Source: a virus. From it: a stretch of DNA of 49,429 nt. A model generated the notes under the pieces. It did no database searches. It was not told where the DNA came from and worked only from the letters and a program-made list of their open reading frames with translations. Position 1 is the first letter of the stretch, and each line of letters opens with the position of its first letter. Positions 21,266 through 33,700 of the stretch are shown in pieces. The translations under genes and the position numbers were made by a program. Where the stretch lies: positions 1 through 49,429 of IMG/VR virus record IMGVR_UViG_3300025082_000011; one strand, given 5' to 3'.

Positions 21266-21966
21266 TATGCCGCCAGCCTCTCGGTGGGACTATTGTATTC
21301 AGCGTCTATCTCGCGCATCCGACGCTCTACCTCGTTGTATGGTTTTATGTTATCGGCATCCAGCACCTTAGCGCGAGCATCGTACTCTGCCCTCTGCCTA
21401 TCCCGGTTGTTCAACTGGTCTCTCACTTGTATTGGTACTTCCACCTCTTCATCGGGCGGGAATACATAGGTAGCGGGCCCCAGCCTAACCACCTCTGGCT
21501 CAAGCCTAGTGCCAGTGGGCGTCTGTACTAGCTCACCCGGACGCTTGACCTTCACCTGCGGAGTGCTTGCCAGCGCCAATTTGAATTGCAGGTTATCGGC
21601 AACTGCCTTGGCGTTAGCGTTCTGCATTGCGGTTTGGACGTCATTTACGGCGGTCACCTGTGCCTTCTCCCGTACATCTGGGGGTACGGCGTCCAGCTTT
21701 CCCCGCCACTCATCGACTAGCTTGGCACGGTCGTTTTCCCAGCGCCTTACCGCTTCGTCGCTTTCCGCATGGTGCTGCTTGAGTTTAGTGACACTATCGG
21801 CAATGGCCTGCTGACCCTTGTCGTACTTATTCATGCGGTCAAGCAGGGAGTTCTGCCCCTGTAAAATCTGCTGCAACACCAAGGCAACGTCAAGAGCCTC
21901 GGTATCCTTCATTGTTAGGAACTCGTCGCTCTCGAGCGCCTGCACCGCTCTGTGGTTCACCTTCAT
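21265..21966 (-). CDS. Hypothetical coiled-coil virion-region protein (233 aa)
   Basis: Residues 20-125 are strongly helical or coiled coil (QQILQGQNSLLDRMNKYDKG, then AESDEAVRRWENDRAKLVDE). A Pro-rich middle (TGTRLEPEVVRLGPATYVFP) and a charged C-terminal helix follow. No family is recognised. It is the first gene after the terminator that follows the decoration gene, and it starts ahead of the adaptor. A role in head-tail joining or capsid maturation is possible. Confidence 0.55.
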   Translation of the reverse strand: MKVNHRAVQALESDEFLTMKDTEALDVALVLQQILQGQNSLLDRMNKYDKGQQAIADSVTKLKQHHAESDEAVRRWENDRAKLVDEWRGKLDAVPPDVREKAQVTAVNDVQTAMQNANAKAVADNLQFKLALASTPQVKVKRPGELVQTPTGTRLEPEVVRLGPATYVFPPDEEVEVPIQVRDQLNNRDRQRAEYDARAKVLDADNIKPYNEVERRMREIDAEYNSPTERLAA

Positions 21967-21985
21967 TTATGCACTCCCTCCAAAC

Positions 21986-22023
21986 AAAAAACGGGTGACG
22001 GGCTGAGGGCCACGTCACCCGTT
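21986..22023 (-). terminator. Rho-independent terminator after the capsid genes
   Basis: On the minus strand AACGGGTGACG and CGTCACCCGTT pair over 11 bp around a 12-nt loop, followed by TTTTTTG. It lies between the capsid/decoration genes and the tail genes. It would lower tail-gene expression relative to capsid, as seen in many phages. Confidence 0.88.
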
Positions 22024-22036
22024 ATCTGCATTAGTT

Positions 22037-22050
22037 TGGGCTTCGGCCCA
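22037..22050 (-). other. Tetraloop hairpin upstream of the terminator
   Basis: TGGGC and GCCCA pair around TTCG on the plus strand (CGAA on the transcribed minus strand). It lies just after the decoration gene stop and before the terminator and may stabilise the 3' end of the abundant capsid mRNA. Confidence 0.5.
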
Positions 22051-22052
22051 CT

Positions 22053-22460
22053 CTAGTTACCTACGACATGAACGGTCACTGTCAGGTTAGCGGGTGAACC
22101 ACCAGCCCCTGAACCTCCGGACCCGTCATGAATCTCTAGCGTTATAGCGTCAGCCTCATCGAAGAGGTTGTCGCCATACGTGTTGAGACTACTGCGCGTG
22201 ATACTGACCGCAGTTCCGTTTGCTGAGTATGTCGATTCAAGCGTATTGGCTGCCCACATATCGTTGCCTTCTGGGTCAACCAGCATCACCTCATTTGCGC
22301 CCGAGGTGGCGCCGCCTTCCTGCACGCTCATAGTTACACGTTCAATGTAACAATCAAACGGCATTACGATTGTGCCAACGGTAGTACCGTCGGCAACGGT
22401 GAGTCCACCGTCCACGTGTGCGACTAGAGTCGCCCATCGCCCACTTTTGTTATAGCTCAT
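22053..22460 (-). CDS. Capsid decoration / head fibre-like protein (135 aa)
   Basis: The small beta-rich, Gly/Thr/Ser-rich protein (VDGGLTVADGTTVGTIVMP, then YIERVTMSVQEGG and LTVTVHVVGN) lies directly downstream of the major capsid gene with a 12-nt gap and before a strong terminator. Decoration proteins commonly sit there. No specific family is claimed. High expression is expected from its place. Confidence 0.6.
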   Translation of the reverse strand: MSYNKSGRWATLVAHVDGGLTVADGTTVGTIVMPFDCYIERVTMSVQEGGATSGANEVMLVDPEGNDMWAANTLESTYSANGTAVSITRSSLNTYGDNLFDEADAITLEIHDGSGGSGAGGSPANLTVTVHVVGN

Positions 22461-22472
22461 GTCCTATTCCTC

Positions 22473-23474
22473 CTAACTGAACTCGTTCGCATGTTCTAGC
22501 TCAACCGCGAAGGCAGAGTTAAGAACACTGGTGGCAAACGCCATCTTCCAAGCGACGGTTGCCCGCTGATTTAGTGGGTCCTCAGAGCCACCAGAGCCAA
22601 GAGGTTTCACGATGATGTCGACAGGCTTGATGCCTTGGTCGCCAGTCAAAGGTTGCCCTTCGGGCCCAGCGGCGTCAACGTCACGCGGGTCTATATTGCC
22701 AATACCAACCTGACCATAAGCCTCACGTCCGATGAAGAAGGCGCCGTATACGTCTGCTGAAGCTGCGCCACCATCCTCGTACTCTTTTGCATTGGAGGAG
22801 ATGTATATGTCGCAGTTCAAGAAACGTCCCATGAAGCCAGTGCGCATGGGGTTGCCATCGTCACGGGGTGACGCGTGGAAGAAGGTGTTGGTAAACTTTT
22901 CGTCCTGCATGAGTGTTGCGTAAGTATGTGGGTGTATGATTACCACGAACTGCTCACCATCCACAGGTAGTGCATTGGCGGCCATAAGGGTGGACAATGC
23001 CTTTACGAAATCCGCGTAGTCAATGTTATCGGTAGACGCAGCAATTGAGCCACGGCTACTTCTAGCATTGGGGAAAGTCGTAGTGACATTACCAGCCAAG
23101 GCGTCACGCTGAAGCGAGTCTGCCGATAGGCCAGCTTGCTCACCGAGCATACTTGAAAAGGTTGAAAGTATTGGGTCATAGCTTTCATAATCAATCTGGT
23201 CGGTGTGCTGTAGATAAGCACCGTAATAGGATGGGTTTAGTGTGGTAACACTAACAGAAGCAGATTCACTATCTGGTGTAACGCCTTCTGTTAATACCGT
23301 TGTATTAGCTGAAAGAGCCGCGAACTTTCGGAACTCGGCACTTCCGTAGCCATTGATGTTGCCCTTCACTGCCCAGCGCCCGTGTACGAGCCGTGGTACG
23401 GCTCGAATGAGCAGGCGGCGAAGGTACTGCGTTTTTACGCTATTAGATAGCGTACTAGATGTTACAGTAGCCAT
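22473..23474 (-). CDS. Major capsid protein (N4-gp56 family)
   Basis: This 333-residue HK97-fold protein is of the N4 gp56 type. The N-terminus KTQYLRRLLIRAVPRLVHGR is followed by GYGSAEFRKFAALSANTTVL, LTEGVTPDSESASV, the strand region YYGAYLQHTDQIDYESYDPI, and a C-terminal QRATVAWKMAFATSVLN. The scaffold gene lies upstream and the decoration gene downstream, the standard order. It forms the icosahedral shell. Confidence 0.85.
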   Translation of the reverse strand: MATVTSSTLSNSVKTQYLRRLLIRAVPRLVHGRWAVKGNINGYGSAEFRKFAALSANTTVLTEGVTPDSESASVSVTTLNPSYYGAYLQHTDQIDYESYDPILSTFSSMLGEQAGLSADSLQRDALAGNVTTTFPNARSSRGSIAASTDNIDYADFVKALSTLMAANALPVDGEQFVVIIHPHTYATLMQDEKFTNTFFHASPRDDGNPMRTGFMGRFLNCDIYISSNAKEYEDGGAASADVYGAFFIGREAYGQVGIGNIDPRDVDAAGPEGQPLTGDQGIKPVDIIVKPLGSGGSEDPLNQRATVAWKMAFATSVLNSAFAVELEHANEFS

Positions 23475-23484
23475 TTTCTATTCC

Positions 23485-24201
23485 TTATCGTGGTAGTTGG
23501 TCAGGTTTTAGCCCTCCCGTTTCTACCCGTCTAAACATGTCTTCCCACTCCTCTAGTGGGAGGTCGGCCATACGGGTATGCCCCGGGTTACTCCCCTGCG
23601 GTGTCGTAGTGACTACCGACTGTGGAGTTGCCCTTTGCTGCGCTGGCATCACACTGTTGTTTACCTCGTTGATACGACGCTGCATCCAGTGTGTTGCACT
23701 ATTGCGGATATTCTCGATAGAGCTTGAGTCGAGTGCTTCCGCAGGCACACCCATTTGCAGGAAGTGGTCGCGCCACTCTCCTAATGCTGACTGCACATCC
23801 GCTTGGTATTTGACCTGCCGCAGTTGTTGTTGCGCACCTTCGTACTTCTGGCGATAGAAATCGGCTTGGTAATCACGACGTTCTTCCTCGTTCATACCCT
23901 CCATTTTCTGTTCGCGCAGTCGGTTTTCTAGCCCTTCACGCGACTTCGACCATGTGCTACGTTCTTGGTCGAACTTGCGCTGTTGGCCAGACATTGACCT
24001 GCGCATACGCTCCATCTGCGACTGGAGTGTACCAAGTTGATGCTGGAGACCGGCTGTCTCCGGTTCCTGTGCTTGCGTTACCGCAGGAGTAGCTGCGGGT
24101 TCGCTGGCGGCGGGGGCTTGCGCCTCGGCCTGCTCTACGACGGGTGCTGACTCCGCGTCAGGACTCACGTCGTTGCTCGGAATGGGATTTAGATTATCCA
24201 C
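23485..24201 (-). CDS. Capsid scaffolding protein
   Basis: The product is acidic and Pro/Ala/Glu-rich for about 50 residues (VVEQAEAQAPAASEPAATPA), then a long coiled coil (LGTLQSQMERMRRSMSGQQR and on to about 140), and a C-terminal LEEWEDMFRRVETGG helix that probably contacts the capsid protein. This composition and the place directly before the capsid gene are typical of scaffold proteins, which are lost during maturation. Confidence 0.8.
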   Translation of the reverse strand: MDNLNPIPSNDVSPDAESAPVVEQAEAQAPAASEPAATPAVTQAQEPETAGLQHQLGTLQSQMERMRRSMSGQQRKFDQERSTWSKSREGLENRLREQKMEGMNEEERRDYQADFYRQKYEGAQQQLRQVKYQADVQSALGEWRDHFLQMGVPAEALDSSSIENIRNSATHWMQRRINEVNNSVMPAQQRATPQSVVTTTPQGSNPGHTRMADLPLEEWEDMFRRVETGGLKPDQLPR

Positions 24202-24260
24202 GGTATTCCTCCTGCTATTTGGTTTGAAGTAATGTTAGCCGGTTTTTGTACGAAGTGCAA

Positions 24261-24776
24261 CTAAACAATACCCAGTGCTGAACGTAATGCCGTATCTGTG
24301 TATTCTGTTCGTTTCTCCTCGTAGGCACTACCGGTAAGGCCCTTTACCCATTGCTGAAAATCGATAATGTTGGATTCCGGCCTGCGCGGGTATACACCCG
24401 CAAGATAGCTCATGGTCGCATTAGACGGCTTTCCGCTCTTCAGGTCAAGAACGGCCAGTGGGTTTACCTCCACCTTGGGATATGTCGGTTTTGGAGGAGC
24501 AGTAACACGCCCTATTCGTAACGGGTCTGCCCTACGGTAATCGGTCGTACTACGAAAACCCAGCGCAGTACCGAATGGCTTGGGTAACTCGAAACCCCTA
24601 GCCGGAATGTCTGGATACAGGCTGTCCGCCCGGTATGTCGTCGCTCCGGTCTTCTTATCCACCAGAGCATCCACTTCCGGGTCTATGTACTGTTCCGCCC
24701 AGATAGGGTGGTCCTCAGCGTACAAGTCCTTCATACGCCACAATGCCTTTAGCCGTGCGTAGTCGTCTCCGCTCAT
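24261..24776 (-). CDS. Hypothetical virion-region protein (171 aa)
   Basis: The sequence is Pro/Tyr/Arg-rich and has no recognised domain (YRADSLYPDIPARGFELP, PPKPTYPKVEVNPLAVLDL). Its ATG overlaps the stop of the 4,214-residue gene (ATGA), so its translation is coupled to it. The next gene is the scaffold. Its ALWRMKDLYAEDHPIWAEQY start recalls short tail segments of the giant protein, so it may once have been part of it or be packaged with it. Confidence 0.55.
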   Translation of the reverse strand: MSGDDYARLKALWRMKDLYAEDHPIWAEQYIDPEVDALVDKKTGATTYRADSLYPDIPARGFELPKPFGTALGFRSTTDYRRADPLRIGRVTAPPKPTYPKVEVNPLAVLDLKSGKPSNATMSYLAGVYPRRPESNIIDFQQWVKGLTGSAYEEKRTEYTDTALRSALGIV

Positions 24777-27700
24777 GATTCTCTAAATGCCCTCTTTTCG
24801 TCTGCTGTTAGGCCGAAGTAGAAGGACTGCAAATCGAATATATCGTCCCCAAGTATAGCCTGCGCATAACCCCTGAACTCATCGTTGAGCCCCTCTGCGG
24901 TCATAAAGTCACGGGTCTGGTCCATAGTTGGTTCCTCTACGCCCATCATCATCTTGGCATCCATAATCATATCGTAGAAAGCGTGGAACTCCTCGTTGTC
25001 CCCAAAGGCTGTTGGGTCACCATCGGTCTTGTACCAGAAGTCCAGCCACTCCACCTCGTCACCCATTGCGTCCCGTAAAGCCTTCTTGTTGGGGCCAACC
25101 CATGCGATAACATTCCAAATCTCTCGTGCCATTGTCTCTTCAGGAGTATCATTACGGGTCATCTTCTCTTCCACAGAGTAGATGTCACGCCCGTTGATGG
25201 CGTCACGCAAGTCTTTCTCCTCGAACTGCTGCCCGTAAAGATTGAAGACCCACTCTACTATCTCGTCCTCGCCCGGCCTCTCGGGGAACTCGTCTGCGAA
25301 TATCTGCTCGGCCACGTCCCGCTCGTAACCACTACGCTCTGCAACCAAGTCCCAATAACGATTGTAGAAGTTATCTCTCCAGACCCGGTTGAGCGCATCG
25401 TACACACCATCTGTGGTCAAGTCCCAAGTGTCGTATGCCTCGCGGTTTGCCATAGCCAACAACACGCTACCGTCACCAATGGCCGTTTGTAAATCTACAC
25501 CTGTTACCTTGGTCGTCTCTACTCCATCTATGACCACGCCCTCTTCCTCTTCTGTAAGCTCCTCAACCACATGCGCTAAAGCAGGCGCTGCGCTCGCTGG
25601 TATCACGACCTCATACCAGTTCTCCAAGCGCTCCTCGTACTCAGGGAAAGTCTCCTCGGTCTTATCGTAGCGCGGTTTCAAGTCTCGTAAGTACCCCATG
25701 AACACACCAATGATGTACTCTTTTATAGTGGCGTCAGACTTGAAGTAGGGGGACCACTTGAAGCGAGCCTCGGGGTACTTCTCTTTCAGCTCATCGTCAG
25801 CATCGTAATACTCTGTGGCCAGCTCTGCTGCACCTTGTGAGTCCCCTATCGCAAGCTCGAATATCCCGGCCTGCAGGTTAGCCCAGAGCCGGTTCCTCTC
25901 GGCAAGATAGGCTGTCTTCTGTTGCGAGGTTGTTATCCCGCTACTGACTTCCTCCCACCACCGGTCCCTATAAACAGGCTCGTCATTCTCGTCGCGCACC
26001 CATGATATTGAGCCATAAAGGCCACGCAGGACACCTTCGCCAGTCTCGTAGCGCCACGTCTTGTATATCTCTTCGTAATTCGCATCGGATGCAATCTTAC
26101 GGGCCAGCCGGTTAGCCTCGTCCCGCACACGGAATAACTCCCGTTCACCTACACCGAACTTCTTTGCGTATGCGCCTGAAAGATAACCGAACAAGCGGGC
26201 GGTATACTCGCTACGCTCGATGTTGTCCCGGGCCTGCTCGTACAGCTCGCCCTCCTGTGATTGCAGGGCGGTCTCTGCCAAGCGGGCGAGACGTAGTTTT
26301 TCAGACGGGTCAGTCGTATCTGCGATAGTCACCGCAGTTATAGAGAGTAACTCCCGGGCCACAAGGTAACCCTTCCAAGGCACCTGCGGTGTGAGATAGT
26401 CTGACTCATTCCAGTTAATCGTGGCTTCAGTCTTTTGAATAAGATAGCGCTGTGTCCACGGGGGTATAAGGTCGAGCTGACCAAACAAGGACCGCTCTGG
26501 GTACTGGTTCTCGTCAATAATATTAGTCATCTTGCGGATGGGAATATCCACCCAAGGTGCCAAGTACAGCCCCACCTTTCCGCCGTGTGCATAGAGATAG
26601 TTCACTAAGCGGTTGACTAACGGTGCGTCGGGGTCGATAGTGTCTGTCGTATCAAAGCTGGGGCCGCGCTGTGGCACAACATCCGTGAACGAGAGCGAGT
26701 TGAAGGGGTCGTACCACCAGTCAGTGTCGCCCAACTGGAAGTGGCCCCGCAATCTCGGTAGTGGACCGCCCGCGTTTCGTGTAGCTCCAGCCTGAAGCTG
26801 CATCCTCTCAGAGAGCTCTTGGATTTTGTTGTAGTTGCTCAATATGCGTGGGTTAGCACCCAAGGTCTGGACCCACCACGGGATAGAGCGGGATGGGAAC
26901 TTCCAGAATGGGATGACTGTCTTCATCGCCTCGTCTATCACCATGTCACGACTGTAATCAATCATGGCGTCGTTGGTGTGGCCAACGGCACCGCGCAACT
27001 CTAGCTCCCTTAGCTCACGCACGATAGAAGAGTTCTCACCGAACAGCTTTACCAGCTCTTCTGGTATCTCGCCTCGCTCCGTACCAAACATGGCGATATC
27101 ATTCAGGTACGCCTTAAGCATCTTAGCTCTTTCGGCCCACTGAGTGACACCACCCCAATCTTCCATAGTCACAGGACCGGTCTTGCCCAAGAGGTCATTC
27201 TCCCATTTCCTCAGTGCGTCACTGAAAACACTGGTGTCAGCCTGTGCCTGCATCAAAAATTGGGACGCCATGGAGCCCGGAGGGTGACCGTCGATTGCCT
27301 CATGGAAGTTCTGGGTCAGAACCTCTCCGCCATTCGGGTCAAAGCCGCGCCGTGATATGGTGTCTTGGATTTCATCGTAGGGGATGATATCGTCAAGGGT
27401 ATAACGAGTGCCGTGGTCTACGTTGATGGAATCTAGCAGGGCTGCGTGATACCTGAACGGCCCCTCTCCGTTTTTCAACCTGTCCCATCCGGTCCGGCGC
27501 AAGTCCGCCTGTCCTACCTCCCGTAACCTGATACCACTACCTTTGCGGAGCTCCTCCATGGTTCTGAGGCTCCGCTCGAACCCATCTCCCACGGGGCGGC
27601 TCACGCGGATGGGTGTGCCGAACTGTTCGGTTATGCCCCTAGAGAGGCTCCTGACGTTTCTGGGTACTGGTGGAAATGGAATATCTCCCCAAAAGCGCTC

Positions 27701-30700
27701 TATATTCTCCGCTGCCTTATCCCACACATATCTGGGGCGCCTTGCCGTTTTGTCCGCCTGTATAGGTAATAAGTTTAAGCCTTCTGCCACGGCAATACGT
27801 CCAGTTATTCTGTCGCCGCGCCGGATGCCGTAACCATCAGGGGAGCTGTATGGGTTCCACTGCCCCACCTCTTTTGCAAAATCACTTGCTTCAGGGTTCG
27901 CTGCACGCCATTGGCGCACGAAGTCATCCTCGAAAGCCTCGTCTGTCCAGCGTCGCCCAATAGCTTTACCCCAAGCATTCGCGGTTGGGTTCCCGAAACC
28001 AACACTAATGTCTACTGGTATTAGTCGGTCGGGGTCCAACTCGCGCGCAAGCGTAGCACGCCCACGGCCCTCATGCGATGTAATCCTCCAAGTATTACCT
28101 GCGGGGTCCATTGCCACCTCAACAAAAGGTGGCGCAAATCTTGCCTCACCTTTTTCTATCAGTTCCCTAGCCCACGGAAAGAACGCTTCTTTATAAGGAC
28201 TTCTGTCCCGCGGGGGATTGAGTGTAAGAAAGTCCTTTGGCTTCATATAGGCCGTATAAGTATGGATGTCAGGACTTAGAACCCTTTTTGTATATGGGCG
28301 GTTACCTTTTACATGACCCATACTTGTAGCGCCAACGGTATCCCCCATTTCTCTAGACCAACGCATAATGCTTTGGGGGTCTAAATCGGTGTGGGATGCG
28401 AATCTCCTGCCGGTATGACGCACAGGAACATCAGTTGATATTATCTCCCGCCCGAGGTACGACGGCTCGTCCACGTATCCGGGCAACCGCTCCATCAGTT
28501 CTCTGATGGGCGCGTCTACGGCACTGTCGCCCGTAAGCACCATCTTCAAGGGTGGTAAGAATACCTTCTGCTCTGGTACATCTGTCGCTAAACGGGAGGG
28601 CATCCACGCGGACTCCATCGTAGCCAGACCAGAGTTGGCGTGACTGCTCCGCACCAGCGTCTCGTTGGTGAGGGCCCAGCGTGCCAGCGGGTCATCAATG
28701 GTCCTGATATGCGCCTGCCATCCCGCGACATCGCCTACCACGTCGAACTCTGAACGCAGGGCGAAATGGGAAATGTAGTCGTGGGTCGCCCGCAACAAGT
28801 CACCCTCACTCATCTGGTACATTACCGGCGCACCGGCCTCGTCCAGCATCGGCACGATTTTCCCGGTCTCGTCACGTATGACGGCGGGTACCTCGTGAGT
28901 GGTCTTTGCCAGCAATGGGTGTGACCTGCGGCGGCTCAATTCGCTCGCTCCGAAGCTCCGCTCCGTTGGTCTGAACAGCAGGCGGTCGTTACCCATAACG
29001 TCGTCGCGCAGGTGCTGTGCGAAGCGGTAGGGCTCATCCTCACCAAAGAACGCCTGCACCTGTACGTCTAATTTCCTGTACTGCCGCCCTATCTGCTGTG
29101 TCAGGTGTTCATACGCTACCTTAACGATTTCACTTGTGTCATTGAGCGGGGCATCATCCAGTATCTTAGCCGCGGCTGTCTGCAACGCCTCTTGGCTCTC
29201 GTAACCGGCTGCCTTCGCCGCGGGACTATCTGGATAGTTCTTCAAAGAAAAGAAGCCAGACTTCGTCTTCGGGAAAAGCAAAGGCCCCTGCCCCAGCTCG
29301 TCCCGGTAGGCATTGATAACCTTGATGCCCCGGTCATTCACATCGGGCATAAACTGGTACGGGTGACCCTTCCCCACCGTGCCTTTCAGCGGCTTTCCAA
29401 CAACCTTGACCGCGCTCGGGTCTATCACCATGTAGGACACGACACCCTCTGCCTCCATAGTATTAATGTAAGGAATGACATCGTAGCCCTGCTCCAACAG
29501 CTCGGCACCGCGAAGATAGCCTTCTCGGGCCCCCTGTTCATCAAAGCGGCCGACCTCAAACAGAAACATCCTATCGGCATCCAGCCTCTCGTCGAGTATC
29601 CGGCCCTCTGGCAAATACGGCTGCTTGGGCGTGATTTTTACCTTGTTGATAAATACCTCGTCGTCCGCGACGCTTGGCTTGGCAAGACGGGCGCGGGCGG
29701 CCTCTTCTGTCCCGGCGTGGAAGCCGAAGAAGCCCCCTTCGCCTTTTAGGCCGATTGTTTCCAGAGGCTCCATGCCACCGTGGTAGGCAACAATTGGCTC
29801 TCCGCTTAGTATGCGTTTCGCCTGTATAGCGTAGCCCTCGGGGTCCTCCAGTAGCCTGTCAAAGACAACGCGAATGTCGTCACTCAGTTCTAGGTCAAGA
29901 GGCGAACCCGTGACCACCCGGTAGATTTTAAGGAGGTAATCCCTGATGCGGTCGAAGAGGCTCTTTAGTCCCGGGGCAGGTAACGCACCATCCAGCAGGT
30001 AACGCTCGAAGCCGCGGGCAAATATCTCCTCGGCACTGAAGGTGAGGTCGCCACCCACAACCATCTTGATTTCGTCTATCTGGTTACCGCGTGCGTCAAT
30101 AAAGAAGGATGCGAGTTGCTCATCACTGAGTTCACCCGCCGCCTTGAGTTTGTTCAGGCGCTTGGCCTCTTTGTTTATCCATCCCTTTACAACTCGGTAA
30201 TCGGCCGAGTTCTCACGCAATATGTTACGCAGGAAGGGGTGTCCGGCGAACTCGTGCACCAGCGTGGAGAAGTCTGCCGACTCGAACAGGCGGACGAAGG
30301 CTCTCTCGCCCTCAAACTTAACCATGCCCTTTGCCCCCTGCATCAGCGCTGTCGGGTCCTTGAGGCCCTTTCTCATCTCGTCATTGATTGACATGTAGTG
30401 GATTGGCTCAAGAAAGTCCTCGACCTCACCGCCACCCAGATTACGGGCCTCCCAAGTTGGCTGCTCGCCAGTTTTGAGGTTCCATGTCTCCATGCCCCCG
30501 TCCCACTGCTTCCCGAACCTCTTCATAGAGGAGACCATCTCTTCGTCGTAACCCTGCACCATACCGCCTGACACTATCTCAATGTCGTGGGGGTCCAGCG
30601 TTCCCCGCCAAGGCGCCAAGTCGTATGAGTCAGCTGGCGAACGGCCACGCAGGACGTGCTTCCCATTCTTTTTGGGCGAGGCCAGCAGGGCTTTAGCGTT

Positions 30701-33700
30701 TTCCGGGTCAATCCACCTGTAGAGGTCTTGCTCTTGAATCTCAAACATCTCAGCACTGTTGTGCTCCGCGGGGTGGCCTTGAGGTACTACCCTTCCGGTG
30801 ATGTCGTCGACCCGAGCATCGCTCGTGTGTTGGTAGACTTTGAACTCCTTTGTCTCGGGGTTCCACGTAATATGGCCCACCTCATCGGGCGAGATGTATT
30901 TGTCGTAGCGCACGGACTGCTGTTTGCCAGTGGTCCATGCGATAGCGTCGTAGTTGCCCTCGGCGGCGTATCGCACCATCCGCTTCATGCCGACGTCCTT
31001 CCAGTCGTCTGAGAAGGGCGGGGGCGGAACCCCGCGTTTGGCAGCATTTAGGAAACCTTCAGTTTCCGTGATTTGTAACGAGTATGGAGTAGGGGTGCCC
31101 GACAGGGCGGCGCCCTGTCGGGCATCCGACACGGGCGGGCGAATCGTTCTGCGTATTTCATCAGCGCGTTCGCGTGCCAACTTGCGGTAGAGATGATAGA
31201 TTTCGTCTGAGATTACCTTGCCCAAATATTCAGGAGCTACTGGAAGTCCACCTAAAGTAGCGGTTTCTAGCAACCGAATTAAGTCGCCAGTTTCTGTGTC
31301 GAGACGCCAGCCATACCGGCCACCAAAATGGTGACCACCGGGGACCTCTGTTGCCGCATCCATAAAGGACGCCAGTTCTGTTTTAAGACGTTCGTCCCAC
31401 TCTACCGTCTCGCCCCAAGAGCGCCCCCGAAGTGCGTCAGTGGCAGCCGTGCCCTCTTCTATCACCCTACGCAGTCTTTCTCTCGCGTCCGGCCTGAGCT
31501 TGCCCTGTGTCATCAACTCTGAGGTGAGCCCCCCGGGTAGTTTGCGCCTTAGCAAAGCCTCCCCTCCCGGGCCCACCTCTGGGGTGCCGATGATGTCCCT
31601 TAGTCCCCTGCTAAAATTGGACTTGTCCAGCGCCCTCCGCACCCGATGGACATACTCAGTAATACCTACCTCAGCGGTGGACGGAAAGAGTGAATTAGGA
31701 GACACAAGGGTTAGGACCTTAAGGTCCGCATCAAGCTCAACAGCGCCCCCGAAGTCCGGGTGTTTATCGAGGGCACTACGGTAACTGTGGTCAAGTCCCA
31801 GTAGCTGCTCCTCGAGCTCGGCGACACGGGTGGCATCCCGAACACCCGTCTTGTTGGCCGTCTGTATCCAGTCGCTCTGTAGTTCCTCTATGAACAGTAC
31901 GCGCTTTCCGTCCACCACGCGGTCAGTGGCACGCATGTGCATGACGATGTTGGGCACCTCCCGCATCTGGGCGCTTCGGAAGTGCTGACTCATATAGGCC
32001 TTTTCCGTATGCCTGTTCACCGGCAGGGTTATCAGGTACTCGCGGTAGTTCTCACCCATGTCGCCCACCACGCCATCCGGTATCCCTTTGCTCCCAAGTA
32101 TCCAGTCGTTATACCTGTAGAGGGGCTTTCCGCTTATCCCCTCCTTCTTCACCCACTCCATGGCGGCCTCTTCGGCTTCAATCCTAATGTTTCCGGCGCC
32201 CACTCCCGCGATTCTTTCAGGGTCCACGATATCCACACGCCGCACGTCATACTGCATACCATCCACATCCATTGTGTTTTCTCTCATCCACCCGTCTGCG
32301 GTTTGGGAGTATATGGTGTTGTCGGCCTCGTCGAAGATTTCAATCTTGGTTACATGGGCATCCGCTGCGTTCCGCCATCCAGCGGTCTCAACAAAGGGAT
32401 GTCCGACTTCTCCCGCCGTCTTGTTCCACGTTATCTCCCTGCGGAGCTTGGTCATGGGAGAAACGTGCACATCCATTTTATAGTCATCAAAGGTACCCAC
32501 GTCCTGTCCATGCGTTCGCCAATCCATTTCGTCAAAGAGCCTCGTGGGCGTGACGTCCTCGATGATAAGGCGGTTATCAATCAGATGCTTCTCGACTGCG
32601 GCGCGGGGTACCTTACCCTCTCGGTAAAGGAGTTTGCCCTTCTTTATGCTGTGGTGACCGCCGCCAATCTCAAGGGCTCGGGCGGCTGCTGCATCTGCAT
32701 CCGTCCACACGAGGCCCGTGGTCTCTACCGTTATTCCTCCATACTGCTCATCTACAAATTTGAGCGGGTCTACAACCCCGTACCTGTCGTAGACTACCCA
32801 GCCGTTTATGTCGGCTTTCAGTTTACTCTGCTCATCAAGGAAATCGGGTAACCCGGTCCACTTGACCTCGGCCTGAGAGATGCGGTCTACGCCCGCACGC
32901 GGTTTTCTTCTGAGTTCTTTCAGCCATTTACCGGGCACGGCGGACACCAGCTGGGTGTCGTTAAATGCCCGGGCAAGGCGTGAGTAGTACCACTCGTGGG
33001 TCTCACCGACCTGCGCTAGGAAACTCCCGTCACTGGCCACATCGCCGTAGCTACCCGTAATGGTACTCAGGTATCGGCTCCGGTAGTAGTCGTCCAGCGT
33101 ATCGGCCTCGCCGCGCCTCACCGCTGTCGCTCCGTTGAGGTCAATAAGCTCGAGAAGGGTATCCACCTCCTTCTCGTCGAAGGCCATGTCGCCGGACATC
33201 TGTACCAGCTCGGCACGGAGTTTCTCGCGTGAGACAGGGAGTGTATTTAGTACGCTTTTCTGGTCGAAGTCGACAATACTGACAGGCCCTGCCGCCGCCT
33301 GATTGTTCCATTCTCCTTTACCGCGCCTGACCAACTCCTCAGCAACCTCAGTTTGTCGGGCTCTTACGGCTCTACCCGCTGTGGTGCGCAAATCGGTCGT
33401 GCCCATCTTTTGACCTATCTCGACTAACTCCGTCTGTAACTCCGCCTCGCTCATATCTGCGACAGCCCTCGCACGCGGCACGCCCCTCCCTTCGGCCACG
33501 GCCTGCACTTCGGCTGCCTCCCTAGTGGACCCGCCGTCAATCAGTTCCTGTACGCGGCTATTGAAATCGTCTGGACCGCCCACCGGCATCTCCACCCTTT
33601 CGATGGGCACGCGGATAACGTCCTCATCTCTCTGCACGTTGTAAAAAATACCATTGACCTCAACAAGATGGTCCCGCTCGATGGTCGCACCTGCGGCAGC